Made by a program: the position numbers and the translations under genes. DNA of 64,000 nt from positions 2,976,001 through 3,040,000 of the forward strand of contig JAALGY010000023.1 in assembly GCA_032358165.1 (NCBI GenBank). Reading direction: 5' to 3'. The notes beneath the pieces were generated by a model. It saw nothing but the letters and a program-made list of their open reading frames with translations. It was not told the origin of the DNA and searched no databases. Source of the DNA: Diplosphaera chodatii (Eukaryota > Chlorophyta > Trebouxiophyceae > Prasiolales > Stichococcaceae). Shown here one piece after another: positions 35,192 through 46,740 of the stretch (the first letter of the stretch is position 1; every line of letters starts with the position of its first letter).

Positions 35192-37667
35192 ATGGCCGTG
35201 CCAGACTTTCCCGTGGAGCGCATCCATGCCATCGCCGCCACGTCGTGCGCAACCTGGTGAGCAACGCTGGCCGCATTGCCTGGCGCTCACAGCTGCAGGC
35301 TGTGCCACTTACGCGTTCCCCCATGAGCTCAGGCATGCACTAACAAACACTGCCGCTGTGCAAACCTGTGGATGAAGGAGCTCGTTGAGTTGCCGAGGCA
35401 ACACGCACACCTGGGTGCGCAGGGCGGCTGTCGCGGTGGCGGCGCACCTGTACACCCCGGCCTGGTGGCCGGGCTACCGCGGGCTGCCCGCGCGGCAGAA
35501 GCTGGCCTGGACCAATCGCGTCTCCTCGGCGCTGCACGTGAGCCGCGCTCTGCCTGATGGTTGCAACTAGGGCGCCCCCAGGCTGCAAGGCACTGCACAT
35601 CAGGGGTGCGTCGTCCGTACGCCATGTTGGGTGGGGCAGGCCAGTGAAGAGACGGCGCTCACCACTTGACGCTCAGGCAAGAGGCCCAGCTTGACGCTCA
35701 GGACCAGCTGTTGCAACTGATGATCGTTGCTGAGGTCATATACTGCACTGTTTCATGGGCAGGCAGTTCTGCTGGTGGCGGCGCAAGCGCGGAATCTGGG
35801 GGACTCTCAGCTGCGGGCGGACCCACTGTTTGCCGTCAACGGTGCGCCTCGGCCACCCCTGCTGCTGCCGGACGCCCCTGCTCCAGCATCCGCCGGCTGA
35901 AGCTCATGTCCCGTGGGCCCACGCCCAATGCACTGCAGTCGGCAGAGGGCTGCTGGCATGTGCCACAGCCTGCAGCTACACGTCTGATGGGGTGCGGACG
36001 ACGGCGGTTACTGGCACTGAGACCCAAATCCTAAACCCTCCAAACCACGTGCTGCAGGCGCGCACTTCTGCTGGGGCAGCGTCATGTACGGGTACTTGGT
36101 GTACGACACCGCCTTCACGCTGCTGTTCTGGCGCGCGGTGGGCGCCCCGTCCTTCCTGGCGCACCACGCCCTGGGCCTCGCCTGCTGCGCCTTCGGGCTG
36201 TACCACAACAGGTGAAGTTGGGACTCGGGGAACTGGAAGCATGCTGTTCCGTGCACAAAGCCGCCTGTGTAGAGCGTGCACATGTCGCTGGCCTCTGCTG
36301 CATGCTCCTATGCGCGGGATGTGCAGTTGCTTTCTGGCGTGTCGCATGTCGGGGTGCTGAACTGCTCATGGATTTGCCTGCTGGCACTGGTCAGTGCAGC
36401 GGCCACGCTGCCTCCATGCGTGTGAAGTGCTGTGACTGCAATGCTGTGCAGGATGGCACTGTTTGGCATGGCGGTCCAGGTGTTCTTCGAGTCCACGACG
36501 CCGCTGCTGCACCTGCTGGGCTGCCTCAAGATTGCCGGCCGCGCCGAGAGCCGCGCCTACCTGGCAGCAGGTAACTGGATGTGACTGGACGTATCTGGCC
36601 AAAGCTCTGAAGCGCGCAACAATGTAATGCTGCCAGAGAGCTGCGGTCCGCACCTTGCGGGGCATGCATCCAGTATGCCGTGCTAGGAATCTGACAGGCA
36701 AAAGCTTGCTTGATGTCGAATGCAGGGCTGGCATTGATCGCGCAGTTTGCGGTGTGCCGCGTCGGGGTCGGCAGCTACTACTGGGCGCTGATGATTGCTG
36801 CGGTGTGGCGGCTGCCGGAGCCCCGCCCAGGTGAGACTGCTGCGACCGCACCAGGTGGTCACACTGCCTCAGACGCTGGCAGCACCGCACCTGCTGTTCA
36901 GTGGCAGCCTGTTGATGCCTTGGCGCAATCTTCCCGCCACAGGGTGGGCGCTGGGCGGCGTGGCGGTCTTCGGCGCCCTCATCGCGCTTAACACGCTGTG
37001 GCTCCTGAAGCTCATCGGGCTGGCGAGGGCGCGCATGTGCGGCCGCGGCAGCAGCGGCGGCGGCAAGGCAGCACAGCTCGCAGTGGGTGCTGCCGATGCA
37101 GCCGCATGCAAGGCGATGGCGGGGGCCATAGAGCCTGGCGTCGCAGCCTCCGGCGCGGTGGACCAACCCAGCTTGACCAAGAGCAGCGTCAGTGGGGCAG
37201 GGGGCAGAGTCATCACCCTGTCAGCGAGGGCTGGGTCCATGTCTGCAGTGGAGGCGGCGGCGCTCGCCGCAGCACACGCAGCGGCCAAAGCCCACACAGC
37301 GCAGGTGCATCACCAGAATGCCATGCACCGGCAGCCAGGCGGCACCCGAGGTGGTGATGAACAGACAGACGACGCACAGAATGAGGCCTGGCTTCGCAGC
37401 ATCAGCGATCTGCCAGACGAGGATGCGCCAGTTCCAGGTGGCAGCGCAGATGGTGGGGAAGAACAGAATGTTGGGAAGAAGTCAGATGCGAAGCTGCAGG
37501 CAATGCCGTCATTGGTGCGCCAAGGCATGAGCGGCCCACTTGACGGTACTCCCAAGTCAGGCAGCGGGAGGCATGGTGGGGCAGACTCGGATGGCGGCAG
37601 TGCCCATAGCCGCAGCGGCAGGCGCCAAGAGAGCCACTGTGAATGTGCCTTCTGCGGGGACACATGA
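35192..37667 (+). CDS. TLC-domain (TRAM-LAG1-CLN8) membrane protein
   Basis: Multi-exon gene with consistent phases: 35192-35256, 35423-35537, about 35761-35850, 36059-36210, about 36453-36569, 36728-36831 and about 36943 to TGA 37665-37667. The TLC core is clear: WTNRVSSALH in exon 2 (the conserved N-R-V-S-xx-H block), then GYLVYDTAF and a double-His block FLAHHALGL. A Phe/Glu-Ser-Thr-Thr-Pro segment (VQVFFESTTPLLHLLG) follows, with later helices ALIAQFAVCRVGVGSYYW and LGGVAVFGALIALNTLWLL. These match fungal, plant and animal TLC proteins of the TMEM56/FAM57 kind more than ceramide synthases, because no homeodomain is seen. TLC proteins act in lipid synthesis or sensing in the ER or Golgi. 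Unusually, a long hydrophilic Gly/Ser/Asp-rich cytosolic tail of about 200 residues follows the last helix, ending in a Cys pair (CECAFCGDT). Confidence 0.85.
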
Positions 37668-38107
37668 TGTAACAAGCACTGCAACAACTGGCGGTCTTCA
37701 CAAAGTCTGTCATTCAAGCGGCTTGTGGACAGCACAGCATACAAGTACTAAACTGCAGTAGTATAGTGATCAGTCGAGACGATGCTTACGCTGTACAGCT
37801 CTGCAGCACGATACATTGCTAGCTGTATGCAGCATCGATGGTAGTTGCCACTGCGTGCCTGCATATGTTGACCTTCCTAATACCCTAGTGCCGTGACTCA
37901 GCTTGCGTCGGAATGGTGCTGCAACAGCATGCGACCGTTGCCCCAACCGTGCGATCCAGAGAAAGCTGAACTGAAAGCACACTACTGAGATTGTGACTTC
38001 TAGTGTGGCGCGGTGGTTGGGCAACTGCTTGGCAAACGCTGCACGAGGGTCCTTTGTGGATGCATCGGCCGTTGAGTGTTGAGCACTTCCCGGCTGCGGA
38101 ACACTCG
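37668..38107. other. Intergenic stretch
   Basis: 440 bases holding the TLC gene 3' region and the start region of the next gene. A plus-strand frame close to 38100 reads LDANEFEILL, EF-hand-like by chance, but lacks the rest of an EF-hand loop. Confidence 0.35.
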
Positions 38108-40438
38108 ATGCCAATGAATTTGAAATCCTCCTCACATCGCTTCGAAGACCCCGCGGAGATGTTTACGCGCCTGCGCTGCCTGGGCAGGGAGCTGCCGCTG
38201 GAGGCCGCGCAGTGTGTTTACAGTGAAGCGCTGCCGGAGTTTCCAGCGGAGTTGGCAGCGCTATTCATGCACCGAATACAGGAGGCCAGCGGCTGCCACC
38301 AGGCAGACCGGGAAGCAGGCATGGCGGTCGTTGCTGCGCCGCTCATGGCCATTGGCGGCTTGCTGGGTGGCGGGCAGGCGCACTTTGAGCATCAGAACCC
38401 GCGCAGGCGTGAGCGCAAACGCAATGCAGACATACCAACGGCTACCTGCAGTCCAAGCTGCAGCCCATGCGGCGATAATGTCGACAGCAGGCAGCCTGCC
38501 GAGGTGTGCGTCTCCATCGGGCACGCACATTGTCATCTGCAGTCCTGCTCTCGCCCATCGTGATGACGGTGGCTTTGCCCCTGCAAAGTTTCTATCCCTC
38601 TTGTCACAGATACACGAGCTGATAGGATCGGCAGATGCCCTGGGGAGCATGTGGGATGAGGCAGCCAGGGCGCGCTTTACACATGTCACGCTGCAGACGA
38701 CGTCAGATCTTCAGACCCGCAAGGTGCCTTTGCACCCATATCGTGCGTGATTTTCACAGTGCCAAGTTCTTTTCACCCAACAAGTATCTGATCGGCATGC
38801 CATGTTGACACCTCGTTTGCACCACCGCACCGGCGATTGATATCTACATGCGCAGTGTATGCTGTGCAATACCGCCTCCTTTCCTCTTGATTGTCTCAAG
38901 GTCAACCCTTCGACATGCTGCAGGGTTTTCGTACAGCGATTCTACAGATGCTGGCAGAGACGGTTGGTGCTGCTGTCACCAACGCGTGCAACCACAGCAT
39001 CGGACGGCCACTCTCCGGCATCTGCCTGGACCTCTCCCATGTGGTGAGTTATGTGCAACTGCTCCTGTGTGCATGTGGGGCAGCGTGCAGCCTGCAGCGT
39101 TGGTTGGCATGCGCGTCATGCGGTTGTGCATGCTATCTTGCTGTGTGGTCTTTCCTGATGACGGCTGCTCATACTCATCAGCGACAGCTGCCAGTTGAAT
39201 TGCTGCACACTGCCTGACATCATTCACCTGCACCACAGGTCATCATCGAGGTGCAGCTAGACGCCGAGTATGTGCACGAGCTGTGGGCGCAGCACAGGAA
39301 GCAGCCAGACCGTGTCAGGGCCGTGGACGTCAGGGGAACGCTGCGCCTGAAGTACGCTGCCAACAATGCGTACCTGCTGCCGCAGCAGCCCCTGCTCGCC
39401 AGCTACCTGCCGACGGTCAACGCGCTGCTGCGGGCCCTGGCGCCGCGCAGCCCCTTCTGGCAGCAGGGCGACGACACTGCAGCCCGCCTCCAGGTGACTT
39501 TGCCTTCTGTCACTCGAGCTCACGCTTGCATGCACAGCCTCTTGCAGCCATGGTCTCAGCACACTGTTGGTTGCATTGGCACGCCTGTGCAGTCTGATGG
39601 ACCAGCTGCGGCTGCACCACTTAGGAGCAGGCTTGCCAATGCAGCAGGCCCTGCAGATGCCCATTTGCCCATGTGTTCCATTCTGTGATGTTTCCCTACA
39701 GGGCGCCCTCGTCCACGATGCGCGGCAGGTGTACAGGCGGCTGGAGGCGCTCCGGGCGCTGCCGCGCAGCTGTGACGAGGCCTATGTGCAGGAGCAGCTT
39801 GATCTGGGCAACTTTGGCAGCGTGCACCAGCTCCTGTTGGGCCAGGTGTGTGTTGTTGTCCACCAACCTTCCGACATGCTGCTCACTACATGTTCGTGCC
39901 ATGTCTATATGGTTGGACTGCATGGCTGTGGATCGTCAGCAAGGTCTTCATCATCAATCATGATCGAGATGGGGCAGGGACCAAGATTGGTTCCTGATGC
40001 CCTGAGTTGGCGCGCTGGCTGCAGCACGAGCTCAAGGCAAGTAAGAAGCGGAAGCAGGAGCATTCTCCCAGCGGGCCTGAGATGGATGCCGCAGGTGTGC
40101 AAGTGCTCGCCTTGCACCCTGCTTCTTAACAGATGTGCCTCTCAGTGCTTGTTTGGCAGCACTATGTCCGAAACTGTGTGAGTCACAACATACGTTGAGG
40201 GAGGGGGATCAACTCGCATGTGCCGCCTTCCTTGGCAGTGGTGGACCTCATCGACCATGCATTCCCGCCCTCGGAGTTCAGCGATGCCCGGCGGCACAGC
40301 ATCCGACAGGCGCTCCATGCCCACGGCGTGTACCGAGTGGACGACTGCCAGGAGATTGACCCGAGGTACCTGGCGGGCATCCCGGCGATCAGGCTCACCC
40401 GGCTGATAGGCCTGGCAGCGGAGAAGGCATCCGAGTAG
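38108..40438 (+). CDS. Uncharacterised protein with nuclear-localisation-like motif
   Basis: Plausible start at ATG 38108 (MPMNLKSSSHRFEDPAEMFT). Exons: 38108-38408, 38610-38720, 38929-39041, 39241-39492, 39702-39845, about 40005-40091 and 40235-40438 (TAG). Most joins are phase 0. The last joins through a split Val codon (G|TG) that restores VVDLIDHAFPPSEF. The join after 38408 is not in phase, so a small exon or another donor is missing. The exon at 40005 encodes LARWLQHELKASKKRKQEHS, with a KKRK motif suggesting nuclear import. Other conserved-looking blocks are VIIEVQLDAEYVHELWAQH and IRQALHAHGVYRVDDC. The protein is mostly helical by composition. No family was recognised. Confidence 0.6.
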
Positions 40439-40734
40439 GGCTATGATGGCAGCATTGGCAGGACAGCACGGTTCAATGTTAGTGGTTTGATATGTCTTGA
40501 CAGGATGACTCGTGAAGTTGTCTGGCCTCTCGGCGCGTGAGTATTGTCGCACTGCACATGTGCCTGTGACTCTGCTGGTCAAAAGCTGACTAGCTTGTTC
40601 GCAGCCACGACCCTGCTGTGTGCTTAGGGTCAAAACTGCGGCGAAGACTCAAGAGCACAGGCTGAGCATTTCTTCTACCTCAATTGTAGCTGCCTATTAG
40701 GCCTGCACTGCCGACTTGGGGGTGCTGAAAACGT

Positions 40735-43700
40735 TCACCGGACGGGCATGCCCGTCAGCGTGCGGTGCTGATGATGCACAGCTGACCCTGGTTGCAGCAC
40801 CGTCACCCCTGAGCTGGCTTTGGCGCCCACTTGCCCCGATGCACCACTCCCTGCAAAGGTGAAACACACCATCACAACCATCCTGCCAGATCCACAGCTC
40901 CAAGCTGACTTACTGCTAGACCACATCAGCTCCAAGCTGCCTTATTGCTATGCAGCAATGTGCACTATCCTGCATGCTGATTGTGCGGGCATGCGTCATC
41001 AGCAACCCAGTCACCTGCACTGCGCCTGGCCGCGGCGGTGGCCCTGACGATGCAGGGGGGGCGGACGGCTGTGCAGGTGCTGCCAGGGCGCCGACGCCGG
41101 GAGCGGGCTGCTGTGCTGCGCGTGCGGCGGCCGCGCGCGCTTTGCGCGCCTCCGCCGCTGCCCGCTTCGCTGCTGCTATCTTCTGCAGCCGCTCCTTCTC
41201 CTGTGTACAACATAGGATACTATGCACATGGTCTGATATTGTCCAAATATCCTGGTCGTTGTGCACACATCCAGGAGTCAATGGCTAGACGTAGGGGCTC
41301 CGCCTTCAGGGCAACAGGCAGCCTTCTGGGCAACAGGCAGCCGGCAACAGGCAGCCGGGATCGTGTTGAACAGCTAGCACAGCAGACATGGCTTCTGGCC
41401 TAAGCCATAAGCCCTACCTCGGCCTGGCGCAGCGCCGCCTGGATGCCCTCGGCGCTGAGCTGCGGCGCGGAGCCGATGGTGGCGCCCCGCCTCCGTACCG
41501 GCGCTTTCTGCGCCCCTGCCGCCGCTCCAGGGCCTCCCCCTGCCGCTGCCGCCGCCGCTGCAGGGGCTCCGGCGGCGTCATCAGCAGCGAGGCCAGCCGG
41601 CAGCGGCGTGTATGCGTCTGCACCGTACGGCGCCGAGGCTGCGTCACCGGCTGCAGCTGAGCCGTCCGGCTGGTAGCTGCCGTCAGCGGCGGCACCGGCC
41701 GCGAACTCAGCGTGCCCTGCGGCTGCCGAGGTGCCGAGCTGTCCCTCTGCGGGCACGTACTGGTTGTCCGCGTCCCAGGCCAGCCACAGCTGCAGCGATA
41801 CGAGCAATGAGTGCAGGGAATGCCAAGCGTGTTGACAGGCTGGATGGGAGAGAAGGTGACACATGTTGTGCCGCCCAGACTATCTCATCGACCAATGGCT
41901 GTGAAAGTTGGGACGACTTGTAAGGTTTGTCTGCGCAGGGATCCTCCACATGGGGGAGCAGTTGAGTGACGTGCACCTGGGCCTTGCTGTCGTAGAACAG
42001 CCCAGTGTTGGCATCGTAGTACAGCCCAGACGCCTTGTCCAGCTGGTACCCTGCAACATGCACTCACTGGGGATTGCAAACACGATCACATGACCATGTC
42101 AACGTTGACTCGCTGCTGAAGCTTGCCTGATTCAGAGGCTTGCAGCGATCACATTAGCACAGCTGCAGACCACGCTGAAGCAGAAAAATGCATGGTCGTT
42201 CTGCTACCTGTCGTGGGGTCGTACTCAAACTGGGCTGCCTGCTGCTGCGCTACGCCATCCTGTGCCGCTGCTGCTGTCCCATTGGCCACTGCTGCGCTGC
42301 CGTCAACTGCTGCTGCCCCACCCGTTGCATCTGCTGGTGCGCTGCCACCTGCTGCTGCCGCTACCGCTGCTGCCCCAGCCGCTGCCTGAGGCGCCTCCCT
42401 GCCAATTGCGTCCTCGTCGAGCTCCTTGGGCGCCCACGCCGAGTAGGTCTGCATCGCCATCGCTGCCTGCAGGGCCTCCGGGATTGCCGACGCCGGCTGC
42501 CGCTGCTGCCCGCCCCCGGGCTGGGGCCGCGCATAGCACAGCCGCAGCGGCTGGTGCTGCGCCTCAGGCACCACCCGGTTCTGCAGCAGAAGCAGGACCA
42601 GGTCGAGTGGGCCAACCCTCACTCGAAAACCGTGAGTGGCACACCTGCAGGTGCTCATGCGGTCCACTGTTGCAGTCCTACACAAAGCAGTGCTCTGTGC
42701 TGTTGGAGCGCACTGGGGCCTAGTTCCAGTTTCATGACAGCACTGCAGCGTCGCTCACATTGAAGGTGTGCAGCACTTTGGCGGCGTCCGCGATGGTGGC
42801 GAACTCCGCGAAGCAGAAGCCACGCGGGGCGCCCGTGAACTTGTCCGTCACCATGCGCACCTGCCGTATCACCCGTCACAGCACCACGTCAGCTATTATC
42901 ATACAGCTTTTGGCTGCTGGCAAGTGACGACATAGTCAGCAGCGCATGATGCTCAGGGGGAGCCTGCGGTGTGCAACTTGGTTGTCCAGTCTGCTGTGGG
43001 TCCAGATGCAGCTCACAGCCATCAAGTCAACGTTATAGAGGGCACTCAGGCCATACAAGGGGTCGAGGGGCGGGCCGCACCGACTGCACGGGCGCGACGG
43101 CGCTGAGCAGCACCTCCAGGGTGTCCTGCCTGCAAGGACACAGGCTGACTGAGTGTTTCCAGTCAGCAACAAACACCCACGCAACACCAGAGCAGCCTGG
43201 TTTGGAGCCCATTGCAGCCACCCTGCCGCCGCGCATCTTCTGCCAGTGTGCACAGGGCCGTGCGGGCAGCCCAGCCGAAGGGCGTGCCAAGTCAAGGGGC
43301 CCAGGAGGGGGGGCGCACATCACGTGGTCCTGCAGGTTGGAGACCTTCAGCACGGGGGACGGCTCGTCGGGGTCGATCGCCACGCGGCGGGGGCGTGCGG
43401 GGCGGGGCGTGCTGCACTGGTGGCACTCCAGCCGCCTGCATCAAGTTGCACGCTTTGATCTGCAGGTGAAGTTCAGCAATGCAGCTATGACATCGCAGGC
43501 CCTGCGCATCAGTGGCATGGAACGCTGCCAATGCGCAGCACGAAACTTCAGATGCACTGCATTCATATGAGACTCTCTGTGCAAGTAGCATGCACTCTGG
43601 CAGAAGGTGATCTGACGCGACCAGGTGTCTGCTATCGTTGAAAGGAACAGACAGCGACAGTTATGAGACGACATGGCAAAGCATTCGTCTGCCATGGCAT

Positions 43701-46186
43701 CATGTCAGGTCTGCTGTGGGTTCCTCTCGACCATGAGCCCGCTGCATGCTGCTGTGTTCCTTATATACCATATGCAGGCTTGTAATATGATGCGCACCTG
43801 CCGAAGTTGGTGGCCTGGCACATGTCGCACAGCCAGTCCATGCCCGGCCCCGCGGACCCACCCTCCAGCGGCTGCCCCAGCGGCCCCGTGGCGGCCCCTG
43901 CAGTGCAAAGAGTCACAGCATGAACACCTCCTGGTTTGATCTCACCTTGTGACGGAGTGTCTTGCTGCAACAGGACCAAACCACGGCCCACTCGAGCATT
44001 GCTTGGGCCCTGCACAACCCCTCAGGGTGCCGCTGGAAGGACTGGACCTGCATGCTTTGTGCTGCTGCTCTGGTGAGCAAGCCACATGTTCAACGGCCAC
44101 ACCTGCGCCATGCTGTGCAGACATGGCATGGGCAAAAGCAGTGTGGTGGACTTCAGGCGGCTCTACATCCTTCGAACCCACATCCCAGACTTGGGTACGT
44201 AAAGTATCAGATAGCCGTATGTCTGGCTGGAAACTGCATTGCTGGTGCCTGCTGCACAGCCAGTTCAGCTGCAAGCCACCAGAGGCGCCCACGGAAAGGC
44301 GCTCTCAACTCCGAACACCCTTATCCCTGATACTTGCACCCAAACCCTCACCAGCCGCGCCACCGGGGCGGCCGCGGGAGTACTCCATGGTCAGCTGCTG
44401 CGGGGCGTCGGGGAACTGCAGGCGGCCCCGTGCCGGGGACTCCATCAGCGCCCGTGCATAGTCCTCGTGCGTGAACTCCTGGGGCAGCGAAGCTTCGTTT
44501 CGGTGCACAACAGCCACTGCTGGTGATCAGAGAGTGCTTGAGCGATTACCATAGCGTGGGCATGTAGGTATAAAGATCGTACCAGGAAGGCGAACCCTTT
44601 GGACTGGCCATCGCCGTCGCGGCCCAGTCGCACGTCAATCAGATTCGGCCAGGCTGCAGGGGCACACCACCATGGTTTGACTTGCTGGCAGGGCAAGCGC
44701 ATGCCAGCAGCGTTGAAGCCTACTGTGTTGCATCAAGCAACATGCAGACGATAGCTTGACCCAGCATGAGGAACACACCATGGAACAGCTCCCGGATGTC
44801 CGCCTCGTTCCTGTGAGGAGGCACGCCCTGCAGCAGGCAGCAGGCGGCATCAGTGCATTGATCATGGGCAGCGCACTGGTTTACTTCTCGAGTCTGTCAA
44901 CGGGGCTCAAGGGCATAACATACTGTGCGGTAATGTGAAATGCTGCACTGCACCTTCAGGAAGATGGTGTTGGTGGCAAAGGCACGGTGCACATCCGCCC
45001 CAGCGGCATGGAAGGGGTCGTAGCTGTCAGGCCCTGCATGCAGGCGTGTGACGGTCACACACCCACTTGCAGTGCAAGTGACCATGGTGCTCTGGCTGCA
45101 TGTTCCATGACAGGTCTCACCTGCGTCAAGATCGCCGTCCAAGCCAGACGCCAGGGCGGACTCGTAGCGGCTACTGGGCCGGCTGCCATCCCAGCGGTTG
45201 CCATACCCACCAGCCTGTTGGCATGTTGCAGGCCAGCTGATAAGAACACATCCACATTACAGGCCCAGTAGGATCATGCTGCCATGGAGAAGTGTGTGTC
45301 AATCCAAAATTGTTCTGGCGGAACAACAAAAAACCGAAAAGAGCGCGCATAGCTACCTGAACCTCTGCGAGGCGCTTGCGAGCGGCGGCCCTGCCGGCAT
45401 CGTAGGCCGACAACGGCACGCCGCCGTCACCTCGGGCGCCCCCTCCGTACGATGACACATCTGCGGGGCGTCACAGGCAGCAGGGTGTCAGCCGCGGCGG
45501 CTCAGGGCGATGCCGGGGGGTGCCGGGGACCGTTGGGGAGTTCTTCCTGTGCTTTCAGCAACCTCCTGATCGGTCTCTGGCCCCGTCCGGACTGCGCCGC
45601 CGCCGGTGGCTGTCGTACTCCCTGTCTCGGGAGCGCCGGCGGTATCGCTCTCCCTCCCTGTCACGGCTGCCATGCCGATCCCTGCTGCTGTGCCGGCGGT
45701 CCTCGCTGGAGTGCCGGTCGCGATGCCTGTTGCAGCGGGTCGCAGGACCATCGCTCTCGAGGCAGTCTGCCACAGTACTGCGATCTTACAAAACATAACA
45801 TTGGCGAGAATGACAGGACGTGCTGGTGTACACCGCCTGCCTGTCATCATCGTGGCCTCGGCTGCCACGCTTGCGCTTGTCGACAGGCGTCAGCGATCTG
45901 GAGCGCTCTCGCCGCCTCCGCCTGCAGATGAAAGTGCAACCTCTGCAAGTTGATCTGACGGTGCGGCGCACAACAGCTGCCAAGGAGGCAGGCGGGCAGC
46001 AGCGCTCCCTCCAGCGCACCTGGCAGGCGAGCGTGACCTCTCCCGTCGCCTGCTGTCACCTGCAAGGATGTGCGTGCATGTGTTGACCATCATCACATGC
46101 AGTTGGTCTGCATCAACTGTTGGCGCAAGCGCCGGCGTCACTGCATCCTCGTTCGTCTGCGGCGTGCATGACTCACCTTCACCCAT
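40735..46186 (-). CDS. SUA/RBM5-type splicing regulator (RRM, RanBP2 finger, RRM, OCRE)
   Basis: Starts at ATG 46186; exon 1 is MGEG, split by a gtgagt intron, then DSRRRERSRSP. Further RS-rich exons at about 45.9 and 45.7 kb read RRRSRDREYDSHRRRRSPDG. RRM1: TNTIFLKGVPPHRNEADIRE across 44.95/44.8 kb, then IDVRLGRDGDGQSKGFAFL at 44.6 kb and EFTHEDYARALME at 44.47 kb. RanBP2 zinc finger: DWLCDMCQATNFGR near 43.82 kb, then CxQC. RRM2: VLKVSNL near 43.35 kb and VTDKFTGAPRGFCFAEFAT near 42.83 kb. OCRE: GYQLDKASGLYYDANTGLFY near 42.04 kb, continued by LWLAWDADNQYVPA at 41.8 kb. A Lys/Ala-rich helix (KERLQKIAAAKRAAAEARKA) follows, then TGA at 40735. The order equals plant SUA and human RBM5/RBM10, which control splice-site choice. 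No G-patch was found before the stop. Confidence 0.85.
41300..41360 (+). repeat. Short GGCAACAGGCAGCC repeats
   Basis: GGCAACAGGCAGCC occurs three times, partly tandem, inside an intron of the SUA/RBM5-like gene. Simple local repeat. Confidence 0.7.
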
Positions 46187-46740
46187 TAGGGCGTCCTACG
46201 TGCCTTGCGCTGTGTGATCAATGGCGTGGACCCTTTGCAATGCTGCATCTGCTGACAGAGAGATCCACTGCCTTGGGAACTTGACTGTTGGTAGGGAACA
46301 AGGGCCCTTTGGCGAAGCCAGCGAGAGGTGTATAGCCAGCATGCACGTGTTTGACACAGGCATTGCGACTCCCGCACGCACGCAACTTGCAAGTGTGACG
46401 CTTGAGCGGATGGCCAGTCGGCGGGAGCCCGGCGGGATCGCACAGAAGTGGTCATGGGGTGGAACATTGGATTCATGTGATGACCTTGTGAACCTCTTGC
46501 ACTACTGTGATTGCCAACGGAGTTTGTGCCAAGCCAAATAAATGTTGCTGCCTTGCCCGTAGGCAAGGTCATCATAGCTGCTGCCGCCAGATTGTACAGT
46601 GTTGGATGCTGACTTGCCACCGGCGGGGGCCATCACGCCGACTGCAGTGCATGGAAATTGTGGGTTTGCAGCGTAGCAGATGCTGTGTCACTCTATACAG
46701 CAAAGTGGTTTTGTATCTGATGCACCCAGGTGCCCTTGGA
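46187..46740. other. Spacer between two minus-strand genes
   Basis: Holds the upstream region of the SUA-like gene and the 3' region of the methyltransferase gene. No supported gene. An AT-richer patch lies near 46540 (CCAAATAAATGTTGC). Confidence 0.4.

Noticed and set aside
38060..38200. EF-hand near LDANEFEILL
   Set aside because: Only one half-loop resemblance in a frame that does not continue; the overlapping frame from ATG 38108 splices better.
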